Assembly (NCBI RefSeq): GCF_009939195.1
Contig: NZ_JAACKC010000001.1
Location: 489,665-553,664, forward strand
Length of the DNA stretch: 64,000 nucleotides
Reading direction: 5' to 3'
DNA from: Acinetobacter kanungonis
GTDB taxonomy: Bacteria; Pseudomonadota; Gammaproteobacteria; Pseudomonadales; Moraxellaceae
A program made the position numbers and the translations under genes. The notes beneath the pieces were generated by a model. The model was not told the origin of the DNA, did not search any database, and saw only the letters and a program-made list of their open reading frames with translations. The number at the start of each line of letters is the position of its first letter. Position 1 is the stretch's first letter. Positions 36,745 through 47,066 of the stretch are shown piece by piece.

Positions 36745-37668
36745 TTACTGTTTCTTGAATTGGGCACGTGGATGCGCTTGATCATAGACATTGGCTAGTC
36801 GATCAAAATCGACATGGGTATAAATCTGGGTCGTGGTTAAATTGCTATGTCCCAACATCTCCTGCACCGCTCTTAAATCACCACTATTCGACAGCATATG
36901 GCTGGCAAAACAATGTCTGAGCAAGTGCGGATGCAAATCAATACTAACCCCTGCACGTTGTGCTTGAAACTTGACCCGATTTTCAATTTGTCGTGCCCCA
37001 AGTGGATTACCTTTACGACTAATAAACACCTGTGCATCAGGCACAAAATCGCCATTCCATAGCGGATATAACTTGAGCCACTGCATTAATGCCAATTTGG
37101 CTTTGGAACCAAAAGGTACGACACGGGTTTTATTACCCTTACCTGTAATGCGTAATAATTGACGATTAAAATCAATGTCCTTAATTTTTAGGCTTTGTAC
37201 TTCTGCAAGTCGCAAGCCACTGGAATACAGCAATTCCAGAATAGCTTTATCACGTAGCCATAATTCCTGATCCGATTCTTTTTCAGGCTCGGCTTGATCC
37301 AAAATTTGCTGGATGGTTTCAATATCGACCATACCGGGTAATGGTCGCGGTTGACGTTTTAACTGAAAATCATCGGAAGGGTTAAATTCCAGATACTGCC
37401 CTTCTTGTGCCCATTTCATAAATTGACGAATGGCAGACAATAGCCGCTGCAAACTACTGGAACTGAGTTGCTGCTGTTCGACTTTTACCGCCAAATACTC
37501 ACGTAGATCCGCTGTTTCTACATCTTGCAAAAGCAACTTTTTCTGTTCGCAAAACTGTAAAAAATCACCCACATCACGCTCATAAGCCAATAGGGTGAGT
37601 TTGGACTGATTTTGTATTTCTCGTGCCTTCAGCCACATGACCAATAACTGTTGGGGTTCCACAGACAT
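36745..37668 (-). CDS. xerC: Site-specific tyrosine recombinase XerC
   Basis: This 307-residue recombinase resolves chromosome dimers at dif together with XerD. All catalytic residues are visible: Arg153 in SSGLRLAEV, His248 and Arg251 in HPHLLRHCF, His274 in MLGHSNLTTT and the nucleophile Tyr283 in QIYTHVDF. The N-terminal SAM-like domain spans about residues 1-95. Its place after the lptM-lysA-dapF block is conserved in gammaproteobacteria. It is a housekeeping gene, not a mobile-element integrase. The hydrolase gene ends 10 bases upstream, so both share a transcript. Confidence 0.95.
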   Translation of the reverse strand: MSVEPQQLLVMWLKAREIQNQSKLTLLAYERDVGDFLQFCEQKKLLLQDVETADLREYLAVKVEQQQLSSSSLQRLLSAIRQFMKWAQEGQYLEFNPSDDFQLKRQPRPLPGMVDIETIQQILDQAEPEKESDQELWLRDKAILELLYSSGLRLAEVQSLKIKDIDFNRQLLRITGKGNKTRVVPFGSKAKLALMQWLKLYPLWNGDFVPDAQVFISRKGNPLGARQIENRVKFQAQRAGVSIDLHPHLLRHCFASHMLSNSGDLRAVQEMLGHSNLTTTQIYTHVDFDRLANVYDQAHPRAQFKKQ

Positions 37669-37678
37669 AATGCCAATC

Positions 37679-38299
37679 CTAAATCTTCACCAATCCATTG
37701 AACTGGTTTAAATACTGCTGAATGTGGACTGCAACGTCTTCAGCATATTGTTCTGCAAAAGCATGGTCACCACCTTGAATGATATGTAGTTCAGCTTGCA
37801 GAAGTTTGTGCTGCAAAGCCTGACCGACTGCAATAGGGCTAATCGGATCCTGATCTCCCCACAACAACATCACTGGTATGTTAATTTTTTCAAGTTGCGG
37901 CGATAAATCGATTTGAGCACTCACAAACCAGTCTGGATAATGTAAATACTGTTGTTGATAAGCACTACGCCAGTCCTGTACCTGAAAAACAGATAAATCA
38001 ATTCCGCCCGAAGTCGCCAACAACACCAACCCTTTGACCAAATCTGGACGTGCTAATGCAGCTTGTACGGCAAAAATTCCACCCATCGACTGGGCAATCA
38101 AAATACATTCCGACTGAATCTGCTGCAGAACATAGTCAGACAAACTGGCAAAATCGACAACCGATGGCTGACTGGGTTCATCGCCAAAATCAGGGTAAGC
38201 AATCACCTGTTTTTCCGTATAGTCAGGCAGAAGTTGAATCAATGGATTCCAAAATGCGGTATTGCCCGAAGCGCCAGGCAGAAAAATGAGTGTTGGCAT
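37679..38299 (-). CDS. Alpha/beta hydrolase
   Basis: This protein of about 206 residues has an alpha/beta-hydrolase fold. PTLIFLPGASGNTAFW is the first strand and oxyanion loop, LIAQSMGGIFAVQ carries the nucleophile Ser, LLWGDQDPISP the Asp and GGDHAFAEQ the His. It is short for the fold, with a minimal cap. I start at ATG 38299 rather than a TTG three codons upstream. It sits between dapF and xerC, where other gammaproteobacteria have a DUF484 gene. The substrate is unknown. Confidence 0.85.
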   Translation of the reverse strand: MPTLIFLPGASGNTAFWNPLIQLLPDYTEKQVIAYPDFGDEPSQPSVVDFASLSDYVLQQIQSECILIAQSMGGIFAVQAALARPDLVKGLVLLATSGGIDLSVFQVQDWRSAYQQQYLHYPDWFVSAQIDLSPQLEKINIPVMLLWGDQDPISPIAVGQALQHKLLQAELHIIQGGDHAFAEQYAEDVAVHIQQYLNQFNGLVKI

Positions 38300-38354
38300 G
38301 TATTTCAATTCATGGATTTGATCTTTTTATGCAGCATAGCTGATTTTTTGCCAT

Positions 38355-38387
38355 AAAAAAGCACCATCTCGCAGACAGTGCTTTTTT
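38355..38387 (-). terminator. Terminator of the lptM-lysA-dapF operon
   Basis: AAAAAAGCAC and GTGCTTTTTT pair across a 13-base loop, 16 bases after the dapF stop. Confidence 0.8.
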
Positions 38388-38402
38388 AATTAGGCTAGAG
38401 GT

Positions 38403-39248
38403 TTAGCCTTGGAAATAACGGAGATCAATGCGTCCTTCATAGACATTGGCCGTTGGACCTGTCATCCACACCACATCACCATCTCGCCATTCAATTTGCA
38501 ATTTTCCGCCCGCAAGCTCAATTTCAACCTGATTGGCCAATAAACCACGGCGCATACCTGACACAGCGGCAGCACATGCCCCTGTACCACAAGCCAAGGT
38601 TTCGCCCACACCACGTTCGAATACGCGTAAACGCGCATGTTTTTCATCAATAATTTGCATGAAACCCGCATTGACTCGTGCAGGGAAACGCGCATGTGAT
38701 TCAACTTGCGGTCCCATCGTAGTGACATCCGCAGTGATCACGTCAGGTACGATGGTCACCGCATGTGGATTACCCATATTCACCACATCAATTGTAATCT
38801 GCTGTTGATTGGCTAATTCGAGGTCATACAAGTTTTCAGGCTCATCTGCCAAGAAAGGAATCTCTTGTGGCAAAAATTTCGGGTAACCCATATTGACGCG
38901 TACCCAGCCATTCGGACCCAATTCAGGCTCAACAATACCCGCTTTGGTTTGCACCTTAATTTTGGTTTTAGTCGTCAGTTGGCGCTCATGCACAAAGCGT
39001 GCAAAACAGCGTACTCCATTACCACATTGCTCAACTTCAGAACCATCGGCATTAAAAATACGATATTTAAAATCTGCTTCAGGGACATCAGGTGGTTCAA
39101 CAATCAGTAGCTGGTCGAAACCAATGCCAAAATGACGGTCAGCAAGGCGTTGAATCGTCAGCGCATCCAAATATGCGCGCTGACTAATCAAATCAATTAC
39201 CATGAAGTCATTGCCTAGACCATGCATTTTAGTAAATTCTAAAAACAT
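38403..39248 (-). CDS. dapF: Diaminopimelate epimerase
   Basis: This 281-residue enzyme interconverts LL- and meso-diaminopimelate for lysine and peptidoglycan synthesis without a cofactor. Its two catalytic cysteines are Cys75 in QCGNGVRCF and Cys220 in [22 protein letters not shown] is the N-terminal signature. It lies 13 bases after lysA in the lptM-lysA-dapF operon. Confidence 0.97.
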   Translation of the reverse strand: MFLEFTKMHGLGNDFMVIDLISQRAYLDALTIQRLADRHFGIGFDQLLIVEPPDVPEADFKYRIFNADGSEVEQCGNGVRCFARFVHERQLTTKTKIKVQTKAGIVEPELGPNGWVRVNMGYPKFLPQEIPFLADEPENLYDLELANQQQITIDVVNMGNPHAVTIVPDVITADVTTMGPQVESHARFPARVNAGFMQIIDEKHARLRVFERGVGETLACGTGACAAAVSGMRRGLLANQVEIELAGGKLQIEWRDGDVVWMTGPTANVYEGRIDLRYFQG

Positions 39249-39261
39249 TCTGAGTGACTCC

Positions 39262-40506
39262 TTAAGGCAACAAACGCTCTTTTTCCCACAGGGATTCTAC
39301 AGTTTCACGCTCACGAATCAGATGCGACTCAGTACCATCCACCATCACTTCAGCCGCACGTCCACGTGTGTTGTAGTTTGAACTCATGACAAAACCGTAG
39401 GCACCTGCACCCAAGACGGCCAAGGTGTCATTTTCACGTAACGCTAAATCACGTTCTTTACCTAAGAAATCGCCAGTTTCGCAAATTGCACCAACCACAT
39501 CCCACTGTAAAGTTTCCACATCAGTACGTGGCGTGACAGGTTGAATATCCATCCACGCTTCATACAAAGCAGGACGAATCAAATCATTGATTGCCGCATC
39601 GATAATGGCGAAGTTACGGTGATTGGTCGGTTTTAATAAATCGACTTTGGTCACCAGTACACCCGCTTTGGCAGAAATACTACGACCTGGTTCCATATAC
39701 ACTTTTAAACCTAACTTTTCTAAAGCAGGTTTCATTGCATTGGCATATTCTTCTACAGTCGGCGGGACTTCATCTTTATAGGTCACTCCCAAACCGCCAC
39801 CAATATCGATGTGCTTGAGTTGAATACCTAAATCTTTCAACTGTTCGATCATCAGCATGACGCGATCTAAAGCATCGACAAAAGGTTTGGTTTCGGTCAA
39901 TTGTGAACCGATATGACAGTCGATCCCGACAATCTCTAAATTCGGTAAACTCGCTGCATATTGATAAGTTTCAAATACAGTGTCCGACGGAATCCCAAAT
40001 TTGTTTTCTTTTAAGCCTGTCGAAATATAAGGATGCGTTTTCGCATCCACATCTGGATTGACACGCAAAGAAATTGGCGCTTTTTTACCTAAAGCCGCTG
40101 CCACTTTCTGAATGCGATCTAATTCAGCATGAGATTCAACATTGAAGCAGGCAATACCGACTTCTAAAGACTTTTGAATATCGGCTTCAGTTTTGCCTAA
40201 ACCTGAAAACACCACTTTAGACGCATCACCGCCCGCTGCCAGAACACGTGCCAGTTCACCACCGCTCACGATATCAAAGCCGCAACCTAACTTCGCTAAC
40301 ACATTGAGTACCGCGATATTTGAATTTGACTTTACCGCAAAACAAATTTGATGATCGATAAAATCAAACGCACGATCCATATCTAAAAAATGCTTTTCAA
40401 AAGTTGCTTTTGAATACACATACAGTGGCGTGCCATATTGCTCTGCAAGCTGTTCTAGGGAACACTGCTCTGCGTGCAATACCCCATTAATGCGGGTAAA
40501 ACTCAT
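39262..40506 (-). CDS. lysA: Diaminopimelate decarboxylase
   Basis: This 414-residue PLP enzyme decarboxylates meso-diaminopimelate to lysine. The PLP lysine is in FAVKSNSN (Lys59). Other family blocks are [46 protein letters not shown] and [14 protein letters not shown], whose Cys completes the partner active site. It follows lptM by 23 bases and precedes dapF, so two successive pathway steps are cotranscribed. Confidence 0.97.
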   Translation of the reverse strand: MSFTRINGVLHAEQCSLEQLAEQYGTPLYVYSKATFEKHFLDMDRAFDFIDHQICFAVKSNSNIAVLNVLAKLGCGFDIVSGGELARVLAAGGDASKVVFSGLGKTEADIQKSLEVGIACFNVESHAELDRIQKVAAALGKKAPISLRVNPDVDAKTHPYISTGLKENKFGIPSDTVFETYQYAASLPNLEIVGIDCHIGSQLTETKPFVDALDRVMLMIEQLKDLGIQLKHIDIGGGLGVTYKDEVPPTVEEYANAMKPALEKLGLKVYMEPGRSISAKAGVLVTKVDLLKPTNHRNFAIIDAAINDLIRPALYEAWMDIQPVTPRTDVETLQWDVVGAICETGDFLGKERDLALRENDTLAVLGAGAYGFVMSSNYNTRGRAAEVMVDGTESHLIRERETVESLWEKERLLP

Positions 40507-40529
40507 GAAGATGTCCTTTCAGTGACAAG

Positions 40530-40754
40530 TTAAGGTGTAGAGGTTTTCGATTCGGTAGTCGCCTGTTGGTCGGCTGGTTCAGTCGTTTGGACTTGTTCAG
40601 TTTTCTGACCAGACTCTACGTTTGGATATAACAAATATTTTGCACGTTTGTCATAATTTGGATCGCTTGGTAATTGTAATGCTCCCGATTGACCACAACC
40701 GATTAATGAAGATCCCAATACCAATACACTTATGCAGCAAATGACGCGACGCAT
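40530..40754 (-). CDS. lptM: LPS translocon maturation chaperone LptM (YifL-like lipoprotein)
   Basis: This 74-residue lipoprotein has a lipobox SLIGC and the family's short conserved block after the lipidated Cys (CGQSGALQLP). The rest is a Thr/Gln/Glu-rich disordered tail. LptM binds the LptDE translocon and helps LptD form correct disulfides. The order lptM-lysA-dapF is widely conserved. The tail is longer than in E. coli. Confidence 0.88.
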   Translation of the reverse strand: MRRVICCISVLVLGSSLIGCGQSGALQLPSDPNYDKRAKYLLYPNVESGQKTEQVQTTEPADQQATTESKTSTP

Positions 40755-40841
40755 CTGACCACCTATCTCAAATTTTAACGAAGTATAACCCGATCAACGC
40801 GTTGACCAAAGCATTAAACGCTAGAGATTATCGCCAGACAT

Positions 40842-40872
40842 AAAAAAACGCCAGTATTGAACTGACGTTTTA
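40842..40872 (-). terminator. Terminator of the cycA-like gene
   Basis: AACGCCAG and CTGACGTT pair with one G-U match, with A and T tracts outside, 16 bases past the permease stop. Confidence 0.8.
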
Positions 40873-40887
40873 ACATACAACAAAAGA

Positions 40888-42291
40888 TTATTTATGTTTC
40901 GGCTTGTAGAAACCAAAATAACCAATCGCAAGAATAATCAACCAAATTGGGCTAACCATTAATGCCTTCATGGTATCAGGCTCTAATGACAATACGTAAA
41001 TCATACCGACAAAGAAGATAATCCCCACCCAACAGGTAAAAGGTCCACCTGGTAATTTAAAGGTCGATTTGGCATGTAACTCTGGGCGAGTTTTGTAATA
41101 CACCAAATAGCTCCACAAAATGATCAACCAAACCAAGATAAATAGAATGGTGGAAAGCGTGGTCGCTAAAGTAAAGGCTTCTACCGTATTCGGTACAAAG
41201 TATTGTAATGCCGCACCTGCCAATAAACAGATAGCTGAAAAATACAAGGCATTTGCTGGAACAGCACGCTTGTTCAAATGACCAAACGCTTGTGGACCTT
41301 GTTTCTCACGTGACAAACCGAACAGCATACGACTGGTCGAGAATACACCACTGTTCATGGAAGACATGACCGAAGACAGCACCACCAAGTTCATGATAAT
41401 CGCTGCTGCCGCAATGCCCGCTTGACTGAACAAGTTTACGAATGGGCTCACGTCTGGATTAATCTTATTCCATGGTGTAACTGACATCACGATGATGAGT
41501 GCGAACACGTAGAAAATGATGATTCGGATTGGAATCGAGTTGACCGCTTTGGGCAAGTTACGCTCAGGGTCTTTGGTTTCAGCAGCCGTAGTTCCTACCA
41601 ATTCCACCCCAACAAAGGCAAAAATGGCAATCTGGAAACCAGCCAAGAAGCCTTCCATACCCGTCGGGAACATACCACCATTTGCCCACAAATGGGTAAA
41701 TGATGCGACTTCGCCAGATGTGGAGGTAAAGCCTGTGAAAATCATCCACAGACCAACCGCAATCAACACCACAATCGCAATGATTTTGACCAGCGCAAAC
41801 CAGAATTCAAGCTCACCAAACAGTTTCACTGTCATGAGGTTCAAACCCATGATGAAGACAATCGCAGCAACACTGATCATTGCCCCTTCAACAGGACTAA
41901 ACGGCAGTCCGTTATTGAAGAATTGCAGGTAATAAATAATGGCAGACAAGTCCGCAATACCAATGGTGATCCAGCACAACCAGTAGGTCCAACCCACAAA
42001 ATAACCTGCCCAAGGACCAATCAGGTCCGTGGAAAAATCAATAAATGACTTATATTTCAGGTTGGATAATAGTAATTCGCCCAATGCACGCATGACGAAG
42101 AACACCATTAAACCAATGATCATGTAGATGAATAAGATCGAGGGACCTGCCAAACTAATGGTTTTCCCCGAGCCCATAAATAAACCTGTACCAATTGCCC
42201 CACCAATGGCAATCAGTTGTAGATGTCGATTCGACAAACTACGATGGAGTTCGCCTTGTGCGGCTGACTCATTCGAGTTTTGATTTAACAT
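40888..42291 (-). CDS. cycA: D-serine/D-alanine/glycine permease, CycA-type
   Basis: This 467-residue amino acid permease has twelve helices. Long blocks match the E. coli CycA protein as I recall it: LQLIAIGGAIGTGLFMGSGK, TISLAGPSI, VELVGTTAAETKDPE, NSIPIRII and NSGVFSTSRMLFGL. It imports small neutral amino acids with protons. A single-gene unit with its own terminator. The AGCS carrier upstream on the same strand probably overlaps in substrate (alanine, glycine), giving two uptake routes next to each other. Confidence 0.87.
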   Translation of the reverse strand: MLNQNSNESAAQGELHRSLSNRHLQLIAIGGAIGTGLFMGSGKTISLAGPSILFIYMIIGLMVFFVMRALGELLLSNLKYKSFIDFSTDLIGPWAGYFVGWTYWLCWITIGIADLSAIIYYLQFFNNGLPFSPVEGAMISVAAIVFIMGLNLMTVKLFGELEFWFALVKIIAIVVLIAVGLWMIFTGFTSTSGEVASFTHLWANGGMFPTGMEGFLAGFQIAIFAFVGVELVGTTAAETKDPERNLPKAVNSIPIRIIIFYVFALIIVMSVTPWNKINPDVSPFVNLFSQAGIAAAAIIMNLVVLSSVMSSMNSGVFSTSRMLFGLSREKQGPQAFGHLNKRAVPANALYFSAICLLAGAALQYFVPNTVEAFTLATTLSTILFILVWLIILWSYLVYYKTRPELHAKSTFKLPGGPFTCWVGIIFFVGMIYVLSLEPDTMKALMVSPIWLIILAIGYFGFYKPKHK

Positions 42292-42540
42292 CGTGATAGA
42301 AACTCTCTATTAATCCTTTAAGATTTTTTAACCAAATTAATCCAAATTACACATTTGCACTATTTTTAAGCATGCCTTCGCTATGTAAGTTTTTGGGTCA
42401 ATCTAAGCTAAACAACTATATCTGTATCGTTCAGCATTCACGCCTCATACAATTAGCGCCGATAATACGCACAAGATTGGAGCAATACAATGCACTTTTT
42501 TGACACACCAGTTCGTATAAATCCCAAATATTGAAATAAA
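42292..42540. other. Intergenic region upstream of the CycA-type gene
   Basis: About 250 bases, with the terminator of the next gene at its far end. No gene or clear repeat is seen. The promoter of the permease must lie here. Confidence 0.5.
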
Positions 42541-42566
42541 GAAAGCAGCCTTTTCGGCTGCTTTCT
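42541..42566 (-). terminator. Terminator of the AGCS gene
   Basis: GAAAGCAGCC and GGCTGCTTTC form a 10-bp stem with a TTTTC loop. Confidence 0.82.
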
Positions 42567-42598
42567 TAAGTTTTACTAAATGCTAGTATGGGAACTTT

Positions 42599-44098
42599 CT
42601 ATTGTTTGTTTTGTTGTTTCTTTAAACGCTCTTCCCAGAAGGTTGCATTACGAATACCGAGTTTGACTGGGTCAAAGGTATATTCGGTTACGCCTGCTTT
42701 TTGTTGTTGCTCATAATCTTTAAGAGCTTTGATGGTTGGTTTCCAGACAAAGTAAGTTAGGATAATACCGATAATGTTGATCCAAGCCATTAAGCCTACA
42801 CCAATATCACCAATCCCCCAAATATAACCTGTCGCACTGATTACACCGTAAGCTACTGAAATCATGATGAAACATTTAGTGATAAACATCAATGAAGGTG
42901 TTTTAGTGATATAGCTAAGATATGTAATGTTGGTTTCAGCAATGTAGTAGTAGGCAACAATCGTGGTGAAGGCAAAGAAGAAGACCGCTAAAGCCACAAA
43001 GATTTGACCAAAGCCACCGAATACTGTACTTACTGCCATTTGAGTAAATGCTGGAGAACCAATTTCTACTGTGCCTGCCACGTTTTGTACAATGAATTGA
43101 CCCGCTTCTAACGTCCCTTGTACGTTATACATACCCGTGATCAAAATCATGAATGCTGTAGCTGAACAAACGAACAAGGTATCTACATAAATAGAGAATG
43201 CTTGAACAAAACCTTGTTGTGCAGGATGTTGAACTTCTGCCGCTGCAGCTGCATGCGGACCTGTACCCTGACCCGCTTCGTTTGAGTAAACACCACGTTT
43301 TACCCCCCAACCAATTGCGGCACCCAATCCTGCCATTGGTGTAAAGGCATCATTAAAAATTAGTTGAATGACACGTGGTAGCTCATGGATGTTAATAATT
43401 ACAATCACGATTGCCATGATGATATAACCTGCCGCCATGAATGGAACGACAAATTCAGCAAAACGTGCAATACGCTTAATACCACCAAAAATAATGATCG
43501 CCAGTAAAGACAAAATGACAACTAAAGCAACCAGTTTAAAAGATCCTATATTACCGAATACGATAGAACCTTCACCCGTGATCTGAGTAAATGCATTACC
43601 GACAGCATTAGCCTGAATACCAGGTAAGAACAAACCACAAGCAACAATCGCAGCGATAGCAAAGACCACACCTAACCAACGTTGACCTAAACCTCTATCG
43701 AAATAGAATGCGGGTCCACCGCGGTATTGACCTTGATATTCAACTTTATAAATTTGACCTAGAGTGGATTCAACATAAGCAGTACTTGCACCTAAAAATG
43801 CCACTACCCACATCCAAAATACTGCACCAGGACCACCAAAACCAATTGCAGCAGCAACACCTGCAATATTACCTACCCCCACACGTCCAGATAGTGAAAC
43901 GGCCAATGCTTGAAATGAGGAAATACCTTGTTCCGAAGAACCACCTTTGATTAATAATCTCGCCATCTCTTTCATTTGGCGCACTTGCACAAAGCGCGTC
44001 AAAATAGAGAAAAATAAACCTGCCCCCAAACATAGATAAATTAGAGCCTTGCTCCAAATAATACCATTTACCCAATCAACAATTTCTGCTGCACTCAT
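42599..44098 (-). CDS. Sodium:alanine/glycine symporter (AGCS family)
   Basis: This carrier of about 499 residues has the AGCS family markers FQALAVSLSGRVGVGNIAGV near the N-terminus and GVKRGVYSNEAGQGTGPHAAA in the middle, plus about ten helices. It imports alanine or glycine with Na+. I favour the ATG at 44098, which has AAAGG nine bases upstream; an ATG at 44104 would leave only three bases. It stands alone and is divergent from radA, with a 350-base gap. Confidence 0.9.
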   Translation of the reverse strand: MSAAEIVDWVNGIIWSKALIYLCLGAGLFFSILTRFVQVRQMKEMARLLIKGGSSEQGISSFQALAVSLSGRVGVGNIAGVAAAIGFGGPGAVFWMWVVAFLGASTAYVESTLGQIYKVEYQGQYRGGPAFYFDRGLGQRWLGVVFAIAAIVACGLFLPGIQANAVGNAFTQITGEGSIVFGNIGSFKLVALVVILSLLAIIIFGGIKRIARFAEFVVPFMAAGYIIMAIVIVIINIHELPRVIQLIFNDAFTPMAGLGAAIGWGVKRGVYSNEAGQGTGPHAAAAAEVQHPAQQGFVQAFSIYVDTLFVCSATAFMILITGMYNVQGTLEAGQFIVQNVAGTVEIGSPAFTQMAVSTVFGGFGQIFVALAVFFFAFTTIVAYYYIAETNITYLSYITKTPSLMFITKCFIMISVAYGVISATGYIWGIGDIGVGLMAWINIIGIILTYFVWKPTIKALKDYEQQQKAGVTEYTFDPVKLGIRNATFWEERLKKQQNKQ

Positions 44099-44107
44099 AG
44101 ACATCAA

Positions 44108-44448
44108 CCTTTTATATAATTTGAAAATGTAGCAACTGCTTTATTTTCATTTGTCTGAGCATGAGCAATATCTATGCCATTCAAGATCCGAGTCATGACA
44201 AGAAATGTACAAATGCTCAAACACCTTCCTTGGAAAAAGTGAACTGAACGAATATCTTGACTCAAAAACACACTGTTTCTTACTTGTAAAAGTCTTAGAT
44301 CATGTTATTTTTCTGAGCACTTCCCTTTAACCAGTAAATTACGACAAACAGCTTTGCTTCTTATTCCTTAAGAATTACACCAACTGTATTTAGTAGTTTT
44401 CGTAATCACTATTTTTATCTAATTTACAGATTATTTTCAATTTTATTT
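44108..44448. other. Intergenic region between the AGCS gene and radA
   Basis: About 340 AT-rich bases holding both divergent promoters. No gene, tRNA or strong repeat is visible. radA itself has no obvious ribosome site. Confidence 0.5.
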
Positions 44449-45831
44449 ATGGCAAAAATTAAAACTGTATATCGCTGCGAACAATGTGGCGCTGACCATT
44501 CCAAATGGGCTGGACAATGTTCCGAATGCGGAGAATGGAATAGTCTGGTTGAAGTACGAATGGAACCTGCCATCACGCACCGCGCCCAACCGAAAATGGG
44601 CGGCGGTTATGCAGGACAAGCCGCCAGTGTGACTACCTTAAATCAGGTGTCAGTCTCACATGAAACTCGTCTCGCCACAGGCATTGGTGAATTTGACCGC
44701 GTACTGGGTGGCGGTTTAGTCACAGGTTCAGTGGTTCTAATTGGGGGTGACCCTGGGATTGGTAAATCGACCATCCTTTTACAAACCGCAACCTATATGG
44801 CGGCTGCCAAAAGTTCAGCCCTCTATGTAACCGGTGAAGAATCCTTATCTCAGGTCGCACTCCGTGCACAGCGCCTAGATTTGCCAACCGATCAACTTAA
44901 AGTCATGGCGGAAACCTGTGTAGAGCGAATTTGTGAGGTATTGGCTCATGAGCGTCCTGCCGTTGCCATTCTCGACTCGATTCAGACCCTGTACACAGAA
45001 ACCTTGCAATCTGCCCCGGGTGGTGTCTCGCAAATTCGTGAATCTGCCGCCTTACTGACTCGTTTTGCGAAAAACAGCGGGACTGCACTGTTTATTGTGG
45101 GTCATGTTACCAAAGAAGGTGCACTTGCAGGACCGCGTGTGCTTGAACACATGGTCGACTGCGTGCTGTATTTTGAAGGTCAATCCGATTCACGCTATCG
45201 CATGATTCGTGCAGTGAAAAACCGTTTTGGTGCAGTCAATGAACTCGGTGTGTTTGGCATGACCGATAAAGGCTTACGTGAAGTTGCCAATCCTTCTGCT
45301 ATTTTCCTGAGTCGTTATGATGAAGCCATACCGGGTTCTATCGTGATGATCAGCCGCGAAGGCACACGACCATTGTTAGTCGAAGTCCAAGCCTTGGTCG
45401 ATGATGCACACGGACAACCGCGCCGCGTTGCATTAGGTTTAGAACAAAACCGTTTAAACATGCTGCTTGCCGTAATGCATCGCCATGGTGGTGTGCAAAC
45501 CTCTGGACAAGACGTCTATGTTAATGTCGTGGGTGGTTTAAAAATTACCGAAACAGGCTCTGACTTAGCCGTACTCTTGGCTTGTGCTTCCAGCTTAAGG
45601 GGCAAAGCCTTACCACAGCAACTGGCCGTTTTTGGGGAAGTTGGTCTGTCAGGTGAAATTCGTCCCGTGCCGAATGGTCAAGAACGCTTAAAAGAAGCCA
45701 TTAAACATGGTTTTAAATACATCATTGTGCCGCGTGCCAATGCACCGCAAAAAGCAATTGCAGGCGTACAAATTATTGCGGTTGCCCGATTACATGAGGC
45801 CTTGACCGAAGCCATGAATCTTGCAGAGTAA
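44449..45831 (+). CDS. radA: DNA repair protein RadA
   Basis: This 460-residue RecA-like helicase drives branch migration and, in competent bacteria, D-loop extension during transformation. It has an N-terminal four-Cys zinc finger (CEQCG and CSECG), Walker A (GGDPGIGKSTILLQ), the RadA-specific KNRFG motif (VKNRFGAVNELGVF) and a C-terminal Lon-like domain (from about residue 300). A single-gene unit of normal length. Together with ComEC in this window it is part of the transformation machinery. Confidence 0.96.
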   Translation: MAKIKTVYRCEQCGADHSKWAGQCSECGEWNSLVEVRMEPAITHRAQPKMGGGYAGQAASVTTLNQVSVSHETRLATGIGEFDRVLGGGLVTGSVVLIGGDPGIGKSTILLQTATYMAAAKSSALYVTGEESLSQVALRAQRLDLPTDQLKVMAETCVERICEVLAHERPAVAILDSIQTLYTETLQSAPGGVSQIRESAALLTRFAKNSGTALFIVGHVTKEGALAGPRVLEHMVDCVLYFEGQSDSRYRMIRAVKNRFGAVNELGVFGMTDKGLREVANPSAIFLSRYDEAIPGSIVMISREGTRPLLVEVQALVDDAHGQPRRVALGLEQNRLNMLLAVMHRHGGVQTSGQDVYVNVVGGLKITETGSDLAVLLACASSLRGKALPQQLAVFGEVGLSGEIRPVPNGQERLKEAIKHGFKYIIVPRANAPQKAIAGVQIIAVARLHEALTEAMNLAE

Positions 45832-45954
45832 TTGAACTGGCTGTTCAAATTTAACTGTGCAAAATTAAACAAAAAAATTGCTTTTTCTTATTGAAAAAAG
45901 TGACAAATGCCTGCATAAATACAGGGCTATTTATCATTTTTATAGGAAAATTGA

Positions 45955-46929
45955 ATGGAAGTTCGACAGCGTAGTTTAGTTGCAGGTATTTTAGCAGCGA
46001 TGTTATTGGTTGCACCTTTGGCCGAAGCCAAACGTGCAGGTGGTGGTAAAAGTCATGGCATGAGCCGTTCAGCAACACCAACACAGTCTTATCAACAACC
46101 TCGTCAAGCTACACCTGCTCAACAACCTGTTGCCCCTGCAACTGCACCACAAAAATCTGGTCCAGGTGTAGGTAGTATGGTTGCTGCGGGTGTTGCAGGT
46201 GCTGCCGTAGGTGCAGTTGCTGCAAATGCGCTTGCAGATGACCGCCCAGCTAGCCAAGCTGAAGCCGCCCAAGAAGAAAAAGGCGGAATTCCAGGCTGGA
46301 TCTGGATTCTTCTCGCTGCTGCTGTTGCCTTCTTCATTTTCCGCAAGATGGGCGCAAAAAAAAAACTAACATCCACTAACCCGTATGCACCAAATCATGG
46401 CGGTCAAACAGCATCGCCATTTGGTCAAGCACCTGCAGCACCACGTGCATCAACAGACAATACCAATATTTTTGGTCAATCTGTAGGTGGCGGTGCCGCA
46501 ACTCAAGCACCTGTGAATAACGCACCATTCGGTGCTGCCTATACCAACAGTGGCAATCAACTACCTGATGGTACTGAGCCAGCCGCTTTCTTACGTATTG
46601 CACGTCAACGTTTTAATCATATTCAATCAATGAATACTGCGAGCAATATTGAAGAAATTCGTCGTTATTTAACGCCTGATTTATACCAGTCGATGTATAA
46701 CGACATTATGGCGAACCGAGATCAAGATGTTGCTGAGTTTTCTAACTTGAATGCAATGGTGACGGATTCTGCGACTGAAAATGGTCAATATGTAGTGAGC
46801 GTTCGCTTTACAGGTACAGTCAGTGAAGACCTGAACAGTTTGCCGCAGCCATTTGCTGAAATCTGGCATTTTGTTAAACCTGCGGGTTCTAACCAAGACT
46901 GGTTGGTTGCAGGTATTCAACAAGCTTAA
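45955..46929 (+). CDS. Tim44-like domain inner-membrane protein
   Basis: This 324-residue protein has a signal or anchor segment (SLVAGILAAMLLVAPLAEA), then a low-complexity Gln/Pro/Ala region and a Gly/Ala-rich hydrophobic patch (about 72-94). A transmembrane helix (about 113-130), a Gly/Ala/Asn linker, and a C-terminal Tim44-like domain of about 115 residues (FLRIARQRFNHIQSMN to the end) follow. AGGA eight bases before the ATG marks the start. An uninterrupted run of ten A encodes the KKK after the helix, a possible slippage point. The bacterial role is unknown; mitochondrial Tim44 recruits the import motor. Confidence 0.85.
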   Translation: MEVRQRSLVAGILAAMLLVAPLAEAKRAGGGKSHGMSRSATPTQSYQQPRQATPAQQPVAPATAPQKSGPGVGSMVAAGVAGAAVGAVAANALADDRPASQAEAAQEEKGGIPGWIWILLAAAVAFFIFRKMGAKKKLTSTNPYAPNHGGQTASPFGQAPAAPRASTDNTNIFGQSVGGGAATQAPVNNAPFGAAYTNSGNQLPDGTEPAAFLRIARQRFNHIQSMNTASNIEEIRRYLTPDLYQSMYNDIMANRDQDVAEFSNLNAMVTDSATENGQYVVSVRFTGTVSEDLNSLPQPFAEIWHFVKPAGSNQDWLVAGIQQA

Positions 46930-46943
46930 TCATTGAATTGCAT

Positions 46944-46971
46944 AAAAACAGCGACTTCGGTCGCTGTTTTT
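46944..46971 (+). terminator. Terminator of the Tim44-like gene
   Basis: AACAGCGAC and GTCGCTGTT enclose a TTCG tetraloop with A and T tracts outside. Confidence 0.9.
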
Positions 46972-47066
46972 ATTTGTCATCAAATCAGGCTAATATCAAA
47001 TCAAGAATATGAATGAATAAAACCTCTTTCTAGCTGAGATAAAGCAACAAATTACAGGATCTCTCT

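Noticed and set aside
36745..37668. Tyrosine recombinase as a sign of a mobile element
   Set aside because: It is the housekeeping XerC in its conserved neighbourhood; no attachment repeats or cargo genes flank it.
41516..41932. 138-codon plus-strand frame opposite the CycA-type permease
   Set aside because: Antisense shadow of a membrane protein, with no start signals.
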